A stretch of DNA of 56,215 nt. Source: Candidatus Gastranaerophilales bacterium. Lineage in GTDB: Bacteria > Cyanobacteriota > Vampirovibrionia > Gastranaerophilales > Gastranaerophilaceae. Under the pieces are notes generated by a model. The model saw only the letters and a list, made by a program, of their open reading frames with translations, ran no database searches and was not told where the DNA came from. A program made the translations under genes and the position numbers. Location of the stretch: positions 1-56,215 of the forward strand of contig CAJUPC010000012.1 in NCBI GenBank assembly GCA_910588555.1, given 5' to 3'. Shown piece by piece: positions 49,988 through 56,215 of this stretch (its first letter is position 1; the number at the start of each line of letters is the position of its first letter).

Positions 49988-51052
49988 ATGAAAAACGCAT
50001 TTACTTTAGCAGAACTTTTAATCACTTTAGCAATCATTGGTGTGGTAGCTGTTGTAGTGTTGCCTAGTTTAATGACAAATGTTAATGACAGGGTTAACGC
50101 AGAAAAAATTAGAAGTACAAAGTATAAGTTTACTAAAGCCACGGACCACATGAAATCGTTAGGGTTGATTGGACCTTATAATTCTACTGATGATTTTGTG
50201 GATGAACTGCAAAAGTATTTTAAGATTGCAAAAAGATGTGACGCTAATCATATTAGAGCGTGTTGGCCCACAGATACCGTTAAATTAGAAGACGGGAAAG
50301 AATGGGATATTGCGAATACCAAAACGGGTAAACAGTTAAAAATGAATAATGATGATACTCATGATTATTCAAGTGATAACGTTGCTATTATTACGGCTGA
50401 CGGTACACCAATGATTTTAAACTACAACAAGAAATGTGAAGCGTTAGACCCCATGAAAACGTATAGCTGGTCTACAAGTAACGGTAAACCTGAAAGTAAC
50501 GCGACTGCAGGATGTGTTGCTGCGGTATTTGAAATTAACGGTAATGGAAGACCAAATACGTTTAGAAAAGATGTTGTGGTGTTTAACGCGAACGGCTTAG
50601 GAAGCGCTTGTGCATTAGAAATAGATGGCAAGTGTTTTGGCGCTCCGTTCTCTCCTACTCCATTAACAAAAGCTGAATGTGAAGCAGCAGTAGCAGAAGG
50701 TAAACTCGGGATAAAAGCGTGCCACTATGACGACGATTACTGGGCAGGCGCTGTAAAACAATGTAATGGAGTACAAAACATGCCGACAATGGCAGACCTT
50801 GGAAAAATAGCTTCTCTCCTTTACGAAGGCAACCCAAGCGTAGGCGCTGAACAAGATGTATACAATCTAACTTACAACAACAAAGCAAGTCAATATGGTT
50901 TTCCTGAACCGCACTTCTGGGTTTGTTCAGGTGAGGAGAACGGCACGAATGGCTACGGCGCGTACAGCAGGTACTTCGACACCACGTCCACGGGCTGGAA
51001 CTCCAACGGCCGCGGCTACTCCGGCAATTTGGGGCTGTGCTTAGGTGATTAA
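49988..51052 (+). CDS. Prepilin with lectin-like C-terminal variable domain
   Basis: A 354-residue protein. MKNAFTLAELLITLAIIGVV is a compact class III prepilin leader and helix, started from GGAGGA seven bases before the ATG. A Cys-containing middle domain (to about 245) follows. Residues about 255-354 look like a DUF1566/formylglycine-enzyme or C-type-lectin-like domain: VQNMPTMADLGKIASLLY, PEPHFWVCSGE, then a Tyr/Asn/Ser/Gly-rich stretch ending NLGLCLGD. Bases 50933-51052 are about 60 percent GC by my count, sharply different from the AT-rich rest, as expected for a variable repeat copied from a foreign template. Own promoter possible: TTGTAA/TATTAT (49927-49960). Likely a pilus-displayed binding protein. 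Confidence 0.8.
   Translation: MKNAFTLAELLITLAIIGVVAVVVLPSLMTNVNDRVNAEKIRSTKYKFTKATDHMKSLGLIGPYNSTDDFVDELQKYFKIAKRCDANHIRACWPTDTVKLEDGKEWDIANTKTGKQLKMNNDDTHDYSSDNVAIITADGTPMILNYNKKCEALDPMKTYSWSTSNGKPESNATAGCVAAVFEINGNGRPNTFRKDVVVFNANGLGSACALEIDGKCFGAPFSPTPLTKAECEAAVAEGKLGIKACHYDDDYWAGAVKQCNGVQNMPTMADLGKIASLLYEGNPSVGAEQDVYNLTYNNKASQYGFPEPHFWVCSGEENGTNGYGAYSRYFDTTSTGWNSNGRGYSGNLGLCLGD
50933..51052 (+). repeat. Candidate DGR variable repeat (VR)
   Basis: The last 120 bases of the prepilin C gene contain 72 G or C by my count, with codons such as GGC, TAC, AAC and TCC that are rare elsewhere in the window. They encode the end of a lectin-like fold rich in Tyr, Asn, Ser and Gly and end at the stop codon, which is where DGR variable repeats lie. 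No template repeat or reverse transcriptase gene is in this window. Confidence 0.55.
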
Positions 51053-51084
51053 TTATTCAATAATTCAATCATTTAGTTATGTAG

Positions 51085-51115
51085 GGTGGGAAAAGCAACA
51101 GCGTTCCCACCTTTT
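51085..51115 (+). terminator. Terminator after prepilin C
   Basis: The 8-bp stem GGTGGGAA/TTCCCACC with an 11-base loop is followed by four T. The GTAGGGTGGG start resembles widespread intergenic palindromes, so it may be both repeat and terminator. Confidence 0.65.
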
Positions 51116-51126
51116 CACTAAAAAGC

Positions 51127-51154
51127 TTGATATTAATATTTGACCTGTTATAAT
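51127..51154 (+). promoter_or_regulatory. Promoter of MATE gene, leaderless start
   Basis: TTGATA (51127-51132), 16-base spacer, perfect TATAAT (51149-51154). The ATG at 51164 is nine bases after the -10, so the transcript would have almost no 5' leader. Confidence 0.6.
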
Positions 51155-51163
51155 GATTTTTGT

Positions 51164-52486
51164 ATGAGCAATCAATTTAAACACTATGCCAAAGAATTAT
51201 TAAATATTGCCCTGCCGATTATTATGGGAAATTTAGGATTTATACTTATCGGGGCAGGCGATGTTTTGATTGCGGGCAGACATTCAACAGACACGCTTGC
51301 TGCAATTTCAATTGCTACAGCTATTACAAACTGTATTCAAACTTTCGGTATAGGCTTAATCGTAAGCGTATCGCCATTATTGTCAAATTTCCGCGGAGAA
51401 AACAAATGCGCGAAAAAATATTTTTATCCGACTTTGCGGTTTGCAATGTTTTGGGGTGTAATAATTATGTTTGCAGTGCTTGCGTTTATTCCGCTGATTG
51501 ATAAGATGAATTTTGAACCTCATCTTGTGCCGATGATTAAACAATATATGTTTGTTACAGCTTTTGCTACGTTTGGCGGATATTTGCATTGTGCTGTAAA
51601 AGAATTTTTACAGGCATTTGAGATTGTAATGTTTCCTAATCTGGTGACTGCGATTGCGGTTGTTTTGAATGTTATTTTAAATGTTATTCTTGTATTCGGA
51701 TTAGGTCCTATACCGTCTTTAGGCGTTTTGGGGCTTGCTATAGCAAGTTTTGTCGTAAGATATTTTATGGGATTTGTTCTGCTAATTTATTGTTTCAGTT
51801 TGATGAATTTTAAAAACTACAAAGATTTTGAATATTATAAAAGTTTGATGAAAATAGGAATTCCTATATCTTGCGCAATTCTTGTTGAATTTATTGCATT
51901 TAACAGTATTGCAATAATAATGGGCAGGGTATCGGGAGTTTATGCCGCTGCACAGAATTTGATTTGTACATTAACGACAGTTTCGTTTATGGTTCCGCTT
52001 GCAATATCAAATGCTATTGCAGTTAAGGTAGGATTTGCAAACGGCGCGGGAAATATTATCGATTTGAAAAAATATTCGTTTGTCGGAGTTGTCATGTCTG
52101 TAGGGTTTATGGCTTGCAGTGCAATGATTTTTGCCACATTCCCCGAGTTTTTGGTCAGTTTATTTACACAAGATGCAATGCTTGTTAAAATATCTGTTCC
52201 TGTTATATATATTCTTGCTCTGTTTCAGGTGTTTGACGGATTACAGGTTTCATTGTCAGGTATTTTTAAAGGTATTAAAAAAACCGGTGTTGTGCTATTA
52301 TCAAATTTTATCGCTTACTGGCTTATCTCAATCCCGCTCGGTTATACATTGGCTTTTAAGCTTAATATGGGTTTAAAAGGATTTTGGTACGGGCTTTGTT
52401 CAGCGGCAGTTATTTTGTGCACAATAATGGTTGCTATGCTCTACAGGAACATCAAAGGCATGGAAAAGTTGTCTAATGCAAAATAA
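51164..52486 (+). CDS. MATE-family efflux transporter
   Basis: A 440-residue membrane protein with about 12 hydrophobic helices in two related halves. The first half carries LNIALPIIMGNLGFILIGAGDVLIAGRHST, trimmed here to its core ALPIIMGNLGF, and ISIATAITNCIQTFGIG; the second half repeats with KIGIPISCAILVEF. It is expected to export cationic drugs or metabolites with Na+ or H+. The ATG at 51164 is supported by the promoter position; no Shine-Dalgarno is visible. Confidence 0.85.
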   Translation: MSNQFKHYAKELLNIALPIIMGNLGFILIGAGDVLIAGRHSTDTLAAISIATAITNCIQTFGIGLIVSVSPLLSNFRGENKCAKKYFYPTLRFAMFWGVIIMFAVLAFIPLIDKMNFEPHLVPMIKQYMFVTAFATFGGYLHCAVKEFLQAFEIVMFPNLVTAIAVVLNVILNVILVFGLGPIPSLGVLGLAIASFVVRYFMGFVLLIYCFSLMNFKNYKDFEYYKSLMKIGIPISCAILVEFIAFNSIAIIMGRVSGVYAAAQNLICTLTTVSFMVPLAISNAIAVKVGFANGAGNIIDLKKYSFVGVVMSVGFMACSAMIFATFPEFLVSLFTQDAMLVKISVPVIYILALFQVFDGLQVSLSGIFKGIKKTGVVLLSNFIAYWLISIPLGYTLAFKLNMGLKGFWYGLCSAAVILCTIMVAMLYRNIKGMEKLSNAK

Positions 52487-52526
52487 CTTTTTTTATGATA
52501 TTATTGATTTGAACGGAGGAATTTAT

Positions 52527-52997
52527 ATGCAAACAGAACAGAGAACATTTATAGCCGTAAAACCCGATGGAGTTAAAAGAGGTTTGGTTGGCGAAATTAT
52601 TAAACGCTTTGAAAACAGAGGGTTTAAACTTATCGGCTTAAAAATGGTTGATGTAACTCCTGAAATGGCCGAAAAACATTACGGCGAACATAAAGGTAAA
52701 TCTTTTTATAACAGACTTATTGAATACATCCAGAGCGGTCCTATTGTAGCTATGGTATGGAAAGGTTATGATGTAATCTCAGGCTCACGTCAGCTTATGG
52801 GTTCAACAAGACCTCTGGAAGCACAAGTCGGAACTATTAGAGCTGATTTTGCGCTTGTAAAAGAATATAATGTTGTTCATGGTTCAGATTCTGTAGAAAG
52901 TGCAGAACGTGAAATCGCAATCTATTTTGATGAAAATGAGCTTTGTGATGAATATGACAATATGGCAGAAATTGTTATTGAAAAATTGGATGACTAA
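52527..52997 (+). CDS. ndk: Nucleoside diphosphate kinase
   Basis: A 156-residue enzyme that balances nucleoside triphosphates by phosphotransfer through a His. It opens with RTFIAVKPDGVKRGLVGEII; the active-site motif is NVVHGSDSVESAEREI, and MGSTRPLEAQVGTIRADF matches the nucleotide loop with Q for the usual P. Length is slightly above the typical 140-150, with an acidic tail. GGAGGA precedes the ATG by seven bases. It overlaps tgt by one base. Confidence 0.96.
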   Translation: MQTEQRTFIAVKPDGVKRGLVGEIIKRFENRGFKLIGLKMVDVTPEMAEKHYGEHKGKSFYNRLIEYIQSGPIVAMVWKGYDVISGSRQLMGSTRPLEAQVGTIRADFALVKEYNVVHGSDSVESAEREIAIYFDENELCDEYDNMAEIVIEKLDD

Positions 52998-54148
52998 TGA
53001 ATATAAAAACGGCAGAAGATTTTAAACGCGACAACGCACATGAATATTTTAGTTATGAACTTGTTCATGAATGTGCTCAGACAGGTGCAAGAGCAGGGGT
53101 TTTAACAACTCCTCACGGCAAAATTATGACTCCTATTTTTATGCCTGTAGGTACCAATTCTGCTGTAAAAACTCTTACTTCCAATCAAATCGTTGATACG
53201 GGCGCTCAAATTATGCTTTCAAATTCTTATCATTTGTATTTGAGAGCAGGTACAAAATTAATTAAACAGTTTGGCGGAATTCATAATTGGATGAACTGGC
53301 AAAAACCTGTTTTGACTGATTCAGGCGGCTTTCAGGTGTTTTCGCTTTCTCATTTAAATAAAATTACCGAAGATGGTGTTGAATTTCGCGACCCAAAAGA
53401 CGGTAAAAAACATTTTATAAACCCTGAAGTTTCTATGGAAATACAGCAGGATATCGGAGCTGATATTATAATGGCATTTGACCAGTGTGCTCCGTTTCCT
53501 TGTGATTACGATACTGCTAAAAAAGCTATGGAACGTACTCACAGATGGCTCGAAAGATGTTTTAAGGCTAAAACAAATCCGAGACAAGCTCTTTTCCCAA
53601 TTGTTCAGGGTGCATTTTATGATGATTTAAGACGAGAAAGTGCCTCTGTTATTTCATCTTATGACGCTGTAGGCTATGCAATCGGCGGTTTGAGTGTAGG
53701 TGAAACAAAAGATATAATGAACCATTTCACTGAATTCACAGCACCATTATTGCCAAAACAAAAACCGAGATATTTAATGGGTGTTGGAACACCAGAGGAT
53801 TTGTTGGACGGTATTAAGCGCGGAATTGACATGTTTGATTGTGTATTGCCGACAAGAAATGCGCGTCACGGTTCATTTTTTACGTGGGAAGGTAAATCTA
53901 ATATCAAGACTCAAAAATATGCAGAGGATAATCGTCCTCTTGTTGAAGGTTGTAACTGTTATGCATGCCAAAATCATTCAAGATCATACATAAGACATCT
54001 GTGGCGCTGCGGCGAAAGCACTGCGGCTACGCTCTTGTCAATTCATAATATTCAATTCCTTGTTGAATTTTCACAGCTCTGTCGTCAGGCAATTTTGGAA
54101 GACCGTTTTGGCGATTTTTACAGCGAGCATTACAATAAATTGACTTAA
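52997..54148 (+). CDS. tgt: Queuine tRNA-ribosyltransferase
   Basis: A 383-residue enzyme that exchanges guanine-34 of certain tRNAs for the queuosine precursor. VLTDSGGFQVFSL carries the catalytic Asp, GGLSVGE the substrate loop, DCVLPTRNARHG the nucleophile region, and CNCYACQNHSRSYIRHL the zinc site, with a later SIHN. LWRCGES replaces the usual LFxAxE spacing. The start lies inside the ndk stop codon, so the two are coupled. A terminator follows. Confidence 0.97.
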   Translation: MNIKTAEDFKRDNAHEYFSYELVHECAQTGARAGVLTTPHGKIMTPIFMPVGTNSAVKTLTSNQIVDTGAQIMLSNSYHLYLRAGTKLIKQFGGIHNWMNWQKPVLTDSGGFQVFSLSHLNKITEDGVEFRDPKDGKKHFINPEVSMEIQQDIGADIIMAFDQCAPFPCDYDTAKKAMERTHRWLERCFKAKTNPRQALFPIVQGAFYDDLRRESASVISSYDAVGYAIGGLSVGETKDIMNHFTEFTAPLLPKQKPRYLMGVGTPEDLLDGIKRGIDMFDCVLPTRNARHGSFFTWEGKSNIKTQKYAEDNRPLVEGCNCYACQNHSRSYIRHLWRCGESTAATLLSIHNIQFLVEFSQLCRQAILEDRFGDFYSEHYNKLT

Positions 54149-54161
54149 TCGTGTACAAAAA

Positions 54162-54189
54162 AAGACTCTCACTCGAGAGTCTTTTTTTG
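54162..54189. terminator. Bidirectional terminator between tgt and symporter
   Basis: A 10-bp stem AAAGACTCTC/GAGAGTCTTT with an ACTC loop, with T-run to the right and A-run to the left. Confidence 0.9.
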
Positions 54190-54205
54190 TATATTGTTTA
54201 AAAAT

Positions 54206-55528
54206 CTATGCGATATCTTCGTACGCGGCAGGATTGTTTAACAAATCATAGTTGATTTCATTTTCATTATCCGCAATTGCCGCTACTACAACAGCGTCTG
54301 ATGTTACGTTTACAAGAGTTCTCATCATATCTGTTACTCTTTCGATTGTGAATAAGAACGCAAAACCGGCAACCAATTGTTCCGGACTCAAGCCCATACC
54401 GTTAAGAATTAATGCTATAGTAATCAAGCCTGCACCTGGGATACCTGCGCAAGTAGATGATGCAATCATTGCAAGTAATGCTATTTGAATTATTAAGAAC
54501 GGAGATAATGCAACGCCGTATGCCTGTGCCAAAAATATTACCGCAACAGTTTGCAAAAGGGCAGTGCCGTCCATATTTAAAGTTGCACCCAAAGGTAATA
54601 CAAAACTTGAAATTTTATGAGAAATTCCGCGTTTTTCGCAGCAAGCAATCGTCAAAGGCAAAGTCGCCGATGAACTAGCTGTGCCGAAAGCTACCATCAT
54701 AGCTTCTGCAACAGCAGAATATAGCATAATGATGTTTACTTTTGAGAAAATTCTCAAGAATAACGGATATACTACACATAATTGAAGCATGAAGCCTAAG
54801 AATAATACAAATAAATATTTTGAGATACTTGTGAAAATATCAATACCAAAGCTTGAAACTGCACTTGCAGTCAAAGCAAATACACCAGGTGCCGCAAATG
54901 TCATAATCCAATCGGTAATTTTCATTGTTGCAGCAAAAACAGATTCAAAGAATGATACAATCGGTCTGTTTACATCGCCTACTCTAGCCAATGCAACTGC
55001 AAAGATTACAACAAATACGATAATTGGAACCATATCACCCACAGCAAACGAATGCATAGGGTTGTTAGGGATAAATCCTAGAAATATATTTAAGATATTT
55101 CCCTGCTGTTGTGCCATAGCAGTTGCAACCGAAGCTTGGACTTCGCTTGCCGCATTTGCTGTAATATAATGAGCAGCACCGATACCAGGTTTGAAAATTA
55201 ATGCCAAAACAGCACCGATAGCAACAGCAATTGAAGTTATTATTCCGTAATAAACAATCATTTTAGTTCCGAATTTTCCTAACTGTTTATTATCGCCTAT
55301 GCTTGTAATACCAATAATAATTGCCGAAACGACAAGGGGAATTACAACCATTTGAATTAATCTGATAAATACTTGACCAATGAATGTTAAAACTGCTGAT
55401 ACCATAGGAATTTCGTGGCTATGCAGGAATATACCCGCAATAATACCGAGGATAATTCCCGAAAAAATATGCCAGTTTCTTTTTAGCCCTAGTCCCAGTG
55501 CAATTAAAATCTGCATGTGTAATTTCAT
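54206..55528 (-). CDS. Dicarboxylate/amino acid:cation symporter (SDF/DAACS)
   Basis: A 440-residue membrane transporter of the glutamate/aspartate or C4-dicarboxylate:H+/Na+ symporter family. Motifs are FIRLIQMVVIPLVVSAII, the hairpin GTASSSATLPLTI, the NMDGTALLQ motif of helix 7 and ASSTCAGIPGAGLITIA of hairpin 2. The substrate cannot be fixed from sequence. AAAGAGGT precedes the ATG. Its end is convergent with tgt. Confidence 0.92.
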   Translation of the reverse strand: MKLHMQILIALGLGLKRNWHIFSGIILGIIAGIFLHSHEIPMVSAVLTFIGQVFIRLIQMVVIPLVVSAIIIGITSIGDNKQLGKFGTKMIVYYGIITSIAVAIGAVLALIFKPGIGAAHYITANAASEVQASVATAMAQQQGNILNIFLGFIPNNPMHSFAVGDMVPIIVFVVIFAVALARVGDVNRPIVSFFESVFAATMKITDWIMTFAAPGVFALTASAVSSFGIDIFTSISKYLFVLFLGFMLQLCVVYPLFLRIFSKVNIIMLYSAVAEAMMVAFGTASSSATLPLTIACCEKRGISHKISSFVLPLGATLNMDGTALLQTVAVIFLAQAYGVALSPFLIIQIALLAMIASSTCAGIPGAGLITIALILNGMGLSPEQLVAGFAFLFTIERVTDMMRTLVNVTSDAVVVAAIADNENEINYDLLNNPAAYEDIA

Positions 55529-55632
55529 ATATAAACCTCTTTTTCAAATAACATTACCAGACAATTATACACCTATTTTTTCAAAAGTTCAAATGTTTTA
55601 TAAAAAATCATAGACTTGAGGGAGAAATACCA

Positions 55633-56061
55633 TTAATTTTGCATGATTTTGCAATAGTTTGTGTATTTGGGGTTTATATGCCATACCCCGTTAAGTTCTT
55701 TACAATATTCTTCATTAATCGGTCGTCCGTTATAGATATAATGTTCTTCACAAACACCATCTTCAATGCAGTAGTCGCTGTGTAACCCTGCCAAATCGCT
55801 AAATATACAAACTCCTGAAGCAAAATAAAGAGACATAACAATAATCATTATTATTTTTTTTAGAATTCCTTTAGACCATATTGCCCAAATAACATAAACT
55901 AATGCACTTAATGAAATTAAAAGAGGAATAATAAAAGGTATATTTAAATCTTCTATGAAATATGCTGTCAGAGGCAGTGTGGACAGATAAAAATAAACAG
56001 CCGAAAAAAGCAGTTTAGCAAGTACTATCAATGCTTTTAGAGTAATATTAGCGTAGTTCAT
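55633..56061 (-). CDS. Small membrane protein with Cys-rich tail
   Basis: A 142-residue protein with three to four hydrophobic helices (about 5-30, 38-62, 68-90) and a C-terminal tail holding five Cys (SDYCIEDGVCEEHYIY, EEYCKELNGVW, NYCKIMQN), probably disulfide-linked outside the membrane. No family recognised. TATAAT on the minus strand (56073-56068) is six bases before the ATG, so the transcript would be leaderless. No Shine-Dalgarno is seen. Confidence 0.65.
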   Translation of the reverse strand: MNYANITLKALIVLAKLLFSAVYFYLSTLPLTAYFIEDLNIPFIIPLLISLSALVYVIWAIWSKGILKKIIMIIVMSLYFASGVCIFSDLAGLHSDYCIEDGVCEEHYIYNGRPINEEYCKELNGVWHINPKYTNYCKIMQN

Positions 56062-56130
56062 AGTTGCATTATAAACTACTTTTTTAAAAATACTTTAAGG
56101 ATATTTCCTTTTTAAAGATTTAAAATAAAA

Positions 56131-56156
56131 AAGACCAACTTCTGTTGGACTTTTTA
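56131..56156 (-). terminator. Terminator after tRNA-Pro (minus strand)
   Basis: The stem AGTCCAAC/GTTGGTCT (minus strand reading) with an AGAA loop and a T-rich tail on the minus strand lies just downstream of the tRNA gene. Confidence 0.75.
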
Positions 56157-56160
56157 AAAA

Positions 56161-56215
56161 TCGGGATGACAAGATTCGAACTTGCGACCCCCGCGACCCG
56201 AACACGGTGCGCTAC
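56161..56215 (-). tRNA. tRNA-Pro (CGG), partial at window end
   Basis: On the minus strand the last 55 bases form the 3' part of a tRNA: D-arm end GTAGCGC, anticodon stem CCGTG/CGCGG around loop TTCGGGT with anticodon CGG, variable loop, T-arm with GTTCGAATC, and acceptor strand ending CATCCCGA with no encoded CCA. Anticodon CGG reads proline, and the CATCCCGA end suits tRNA-Pro. The 5' part is beyond the window. Confidence 0.85.

Noticed and set aside
49737..56215. DGR reverse transcriptase and template repeat near the lectin-like prepilin
   Set aside because: Downstream genes are MATE, ndk, tgt and transport genes; no RT motif or second GC-rich copy is present. The element, if real, acts from outside the window.
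1..56215. Insertion sequences or prophage
   Set aside because: No transposase, integrase or phage structural gene is visible; the small XRE genes alone are not enough to claim a prophage.

Overview
The window looks like a low-GC chromosome of a non-photosynthetic cyanobacterial relative, most likely a gut-type Gastranaerophilales (Melainabacteria/Vampirovibrionia). This placement is inference. It rests on AT-rich DNA, five proteins opening with the prepilin motif FTLAE(V/I/L)LITL, a cyanobacterial/clostridial-type DUF512 radical-SAM protein, a GSI-alpha glutamine synthetase and a type IV pilus motor operon. No photosynthesis genes, plasmid genes or transposases are visible.

Layout. 1-702: 3' part of a prepilin-like gene and its terminator. 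739-11405: a large ribosomal-protein operon (rpsJ, rplC, D, W, B, rpsS, rplV, rpsC, rplP, rpmC, rpsQ, rplN, X, E, rpsN, rpsH, rplF, rplR). Between rpsN and rpsH sits an island of four small helix-turn-helix regulator genes, and the run stops at a terminator after rplR without rpsE/rpmD/rplO/secY. Several intercistronic gaps are unusually long and structured. 11484-19121: uridine-kinase-like P-loop protein, then pilP-like, pilQ secretin, pilB ATPase and pilC platform genes and an SDR gene. 19118-22938: poly-G prepilin locus A, rimO, a flippase. 23131-28540: a 1189-residue secreted adhesin-like protein ending in a PilZ domain, convergent with a coiled-coil protein. 28695-35192: fabI, valS, rpsA, a U32-type protein. 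35261-41688: an intact prepilin, malQ, a TPR/NHL protein, an ABC sugar permease, panC, and a membrane protein with a cyclase-like domain. 41697-43077: rplJ-rplL behind a recognisable L10 leader with an attenuator. 43109-45888: PadR-like regulator, DUF512 protein, poly-G prepilin locus B. 45887-49736: glnA, a 571-bp non-coding gap, a GH38 mannosidase. 49766-51115: poly-G locus C and a prepilin with a lectin-like C-terminus. 51127-56215: MATE transporter, ndk, tgt, a dicarboxylate/glutamate symporter, a small membrane protein and a partial tRNA-Pro.

Most unusual content. (1) Three prepilin loci carry runs of 10, 12 and 13 G just after a promoter, Shine-Dalgarno and ATG. In all three, only G counts equal to 2 modulo 3 join the upstream ATG to the prepilin frame, and all three are out of phase as assembled. 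This looks like slipped-strand phase variation of pilin-like surface proteins. (2) The prepilin at locus C ends in a lectin/DUF1566-like domain whose last 120 bases are about 60 percent GC in an AT-rich gene, resembling the variable repeat of a diversity-generating retroelement. No reverse transcriptase or template repeat is in the window. (3) The exported adhesin-like protein has an FHA-type N-terminus, an Asp/Ser/Asn/Thr repeat and a C-terminal PilZ domain with RxxxR and DxSxxG, an odd place for a cyclic-di-GMP receptor fold. Together with the pilus motor genes these suggest a cell surface built for variation. That functional link is inference.
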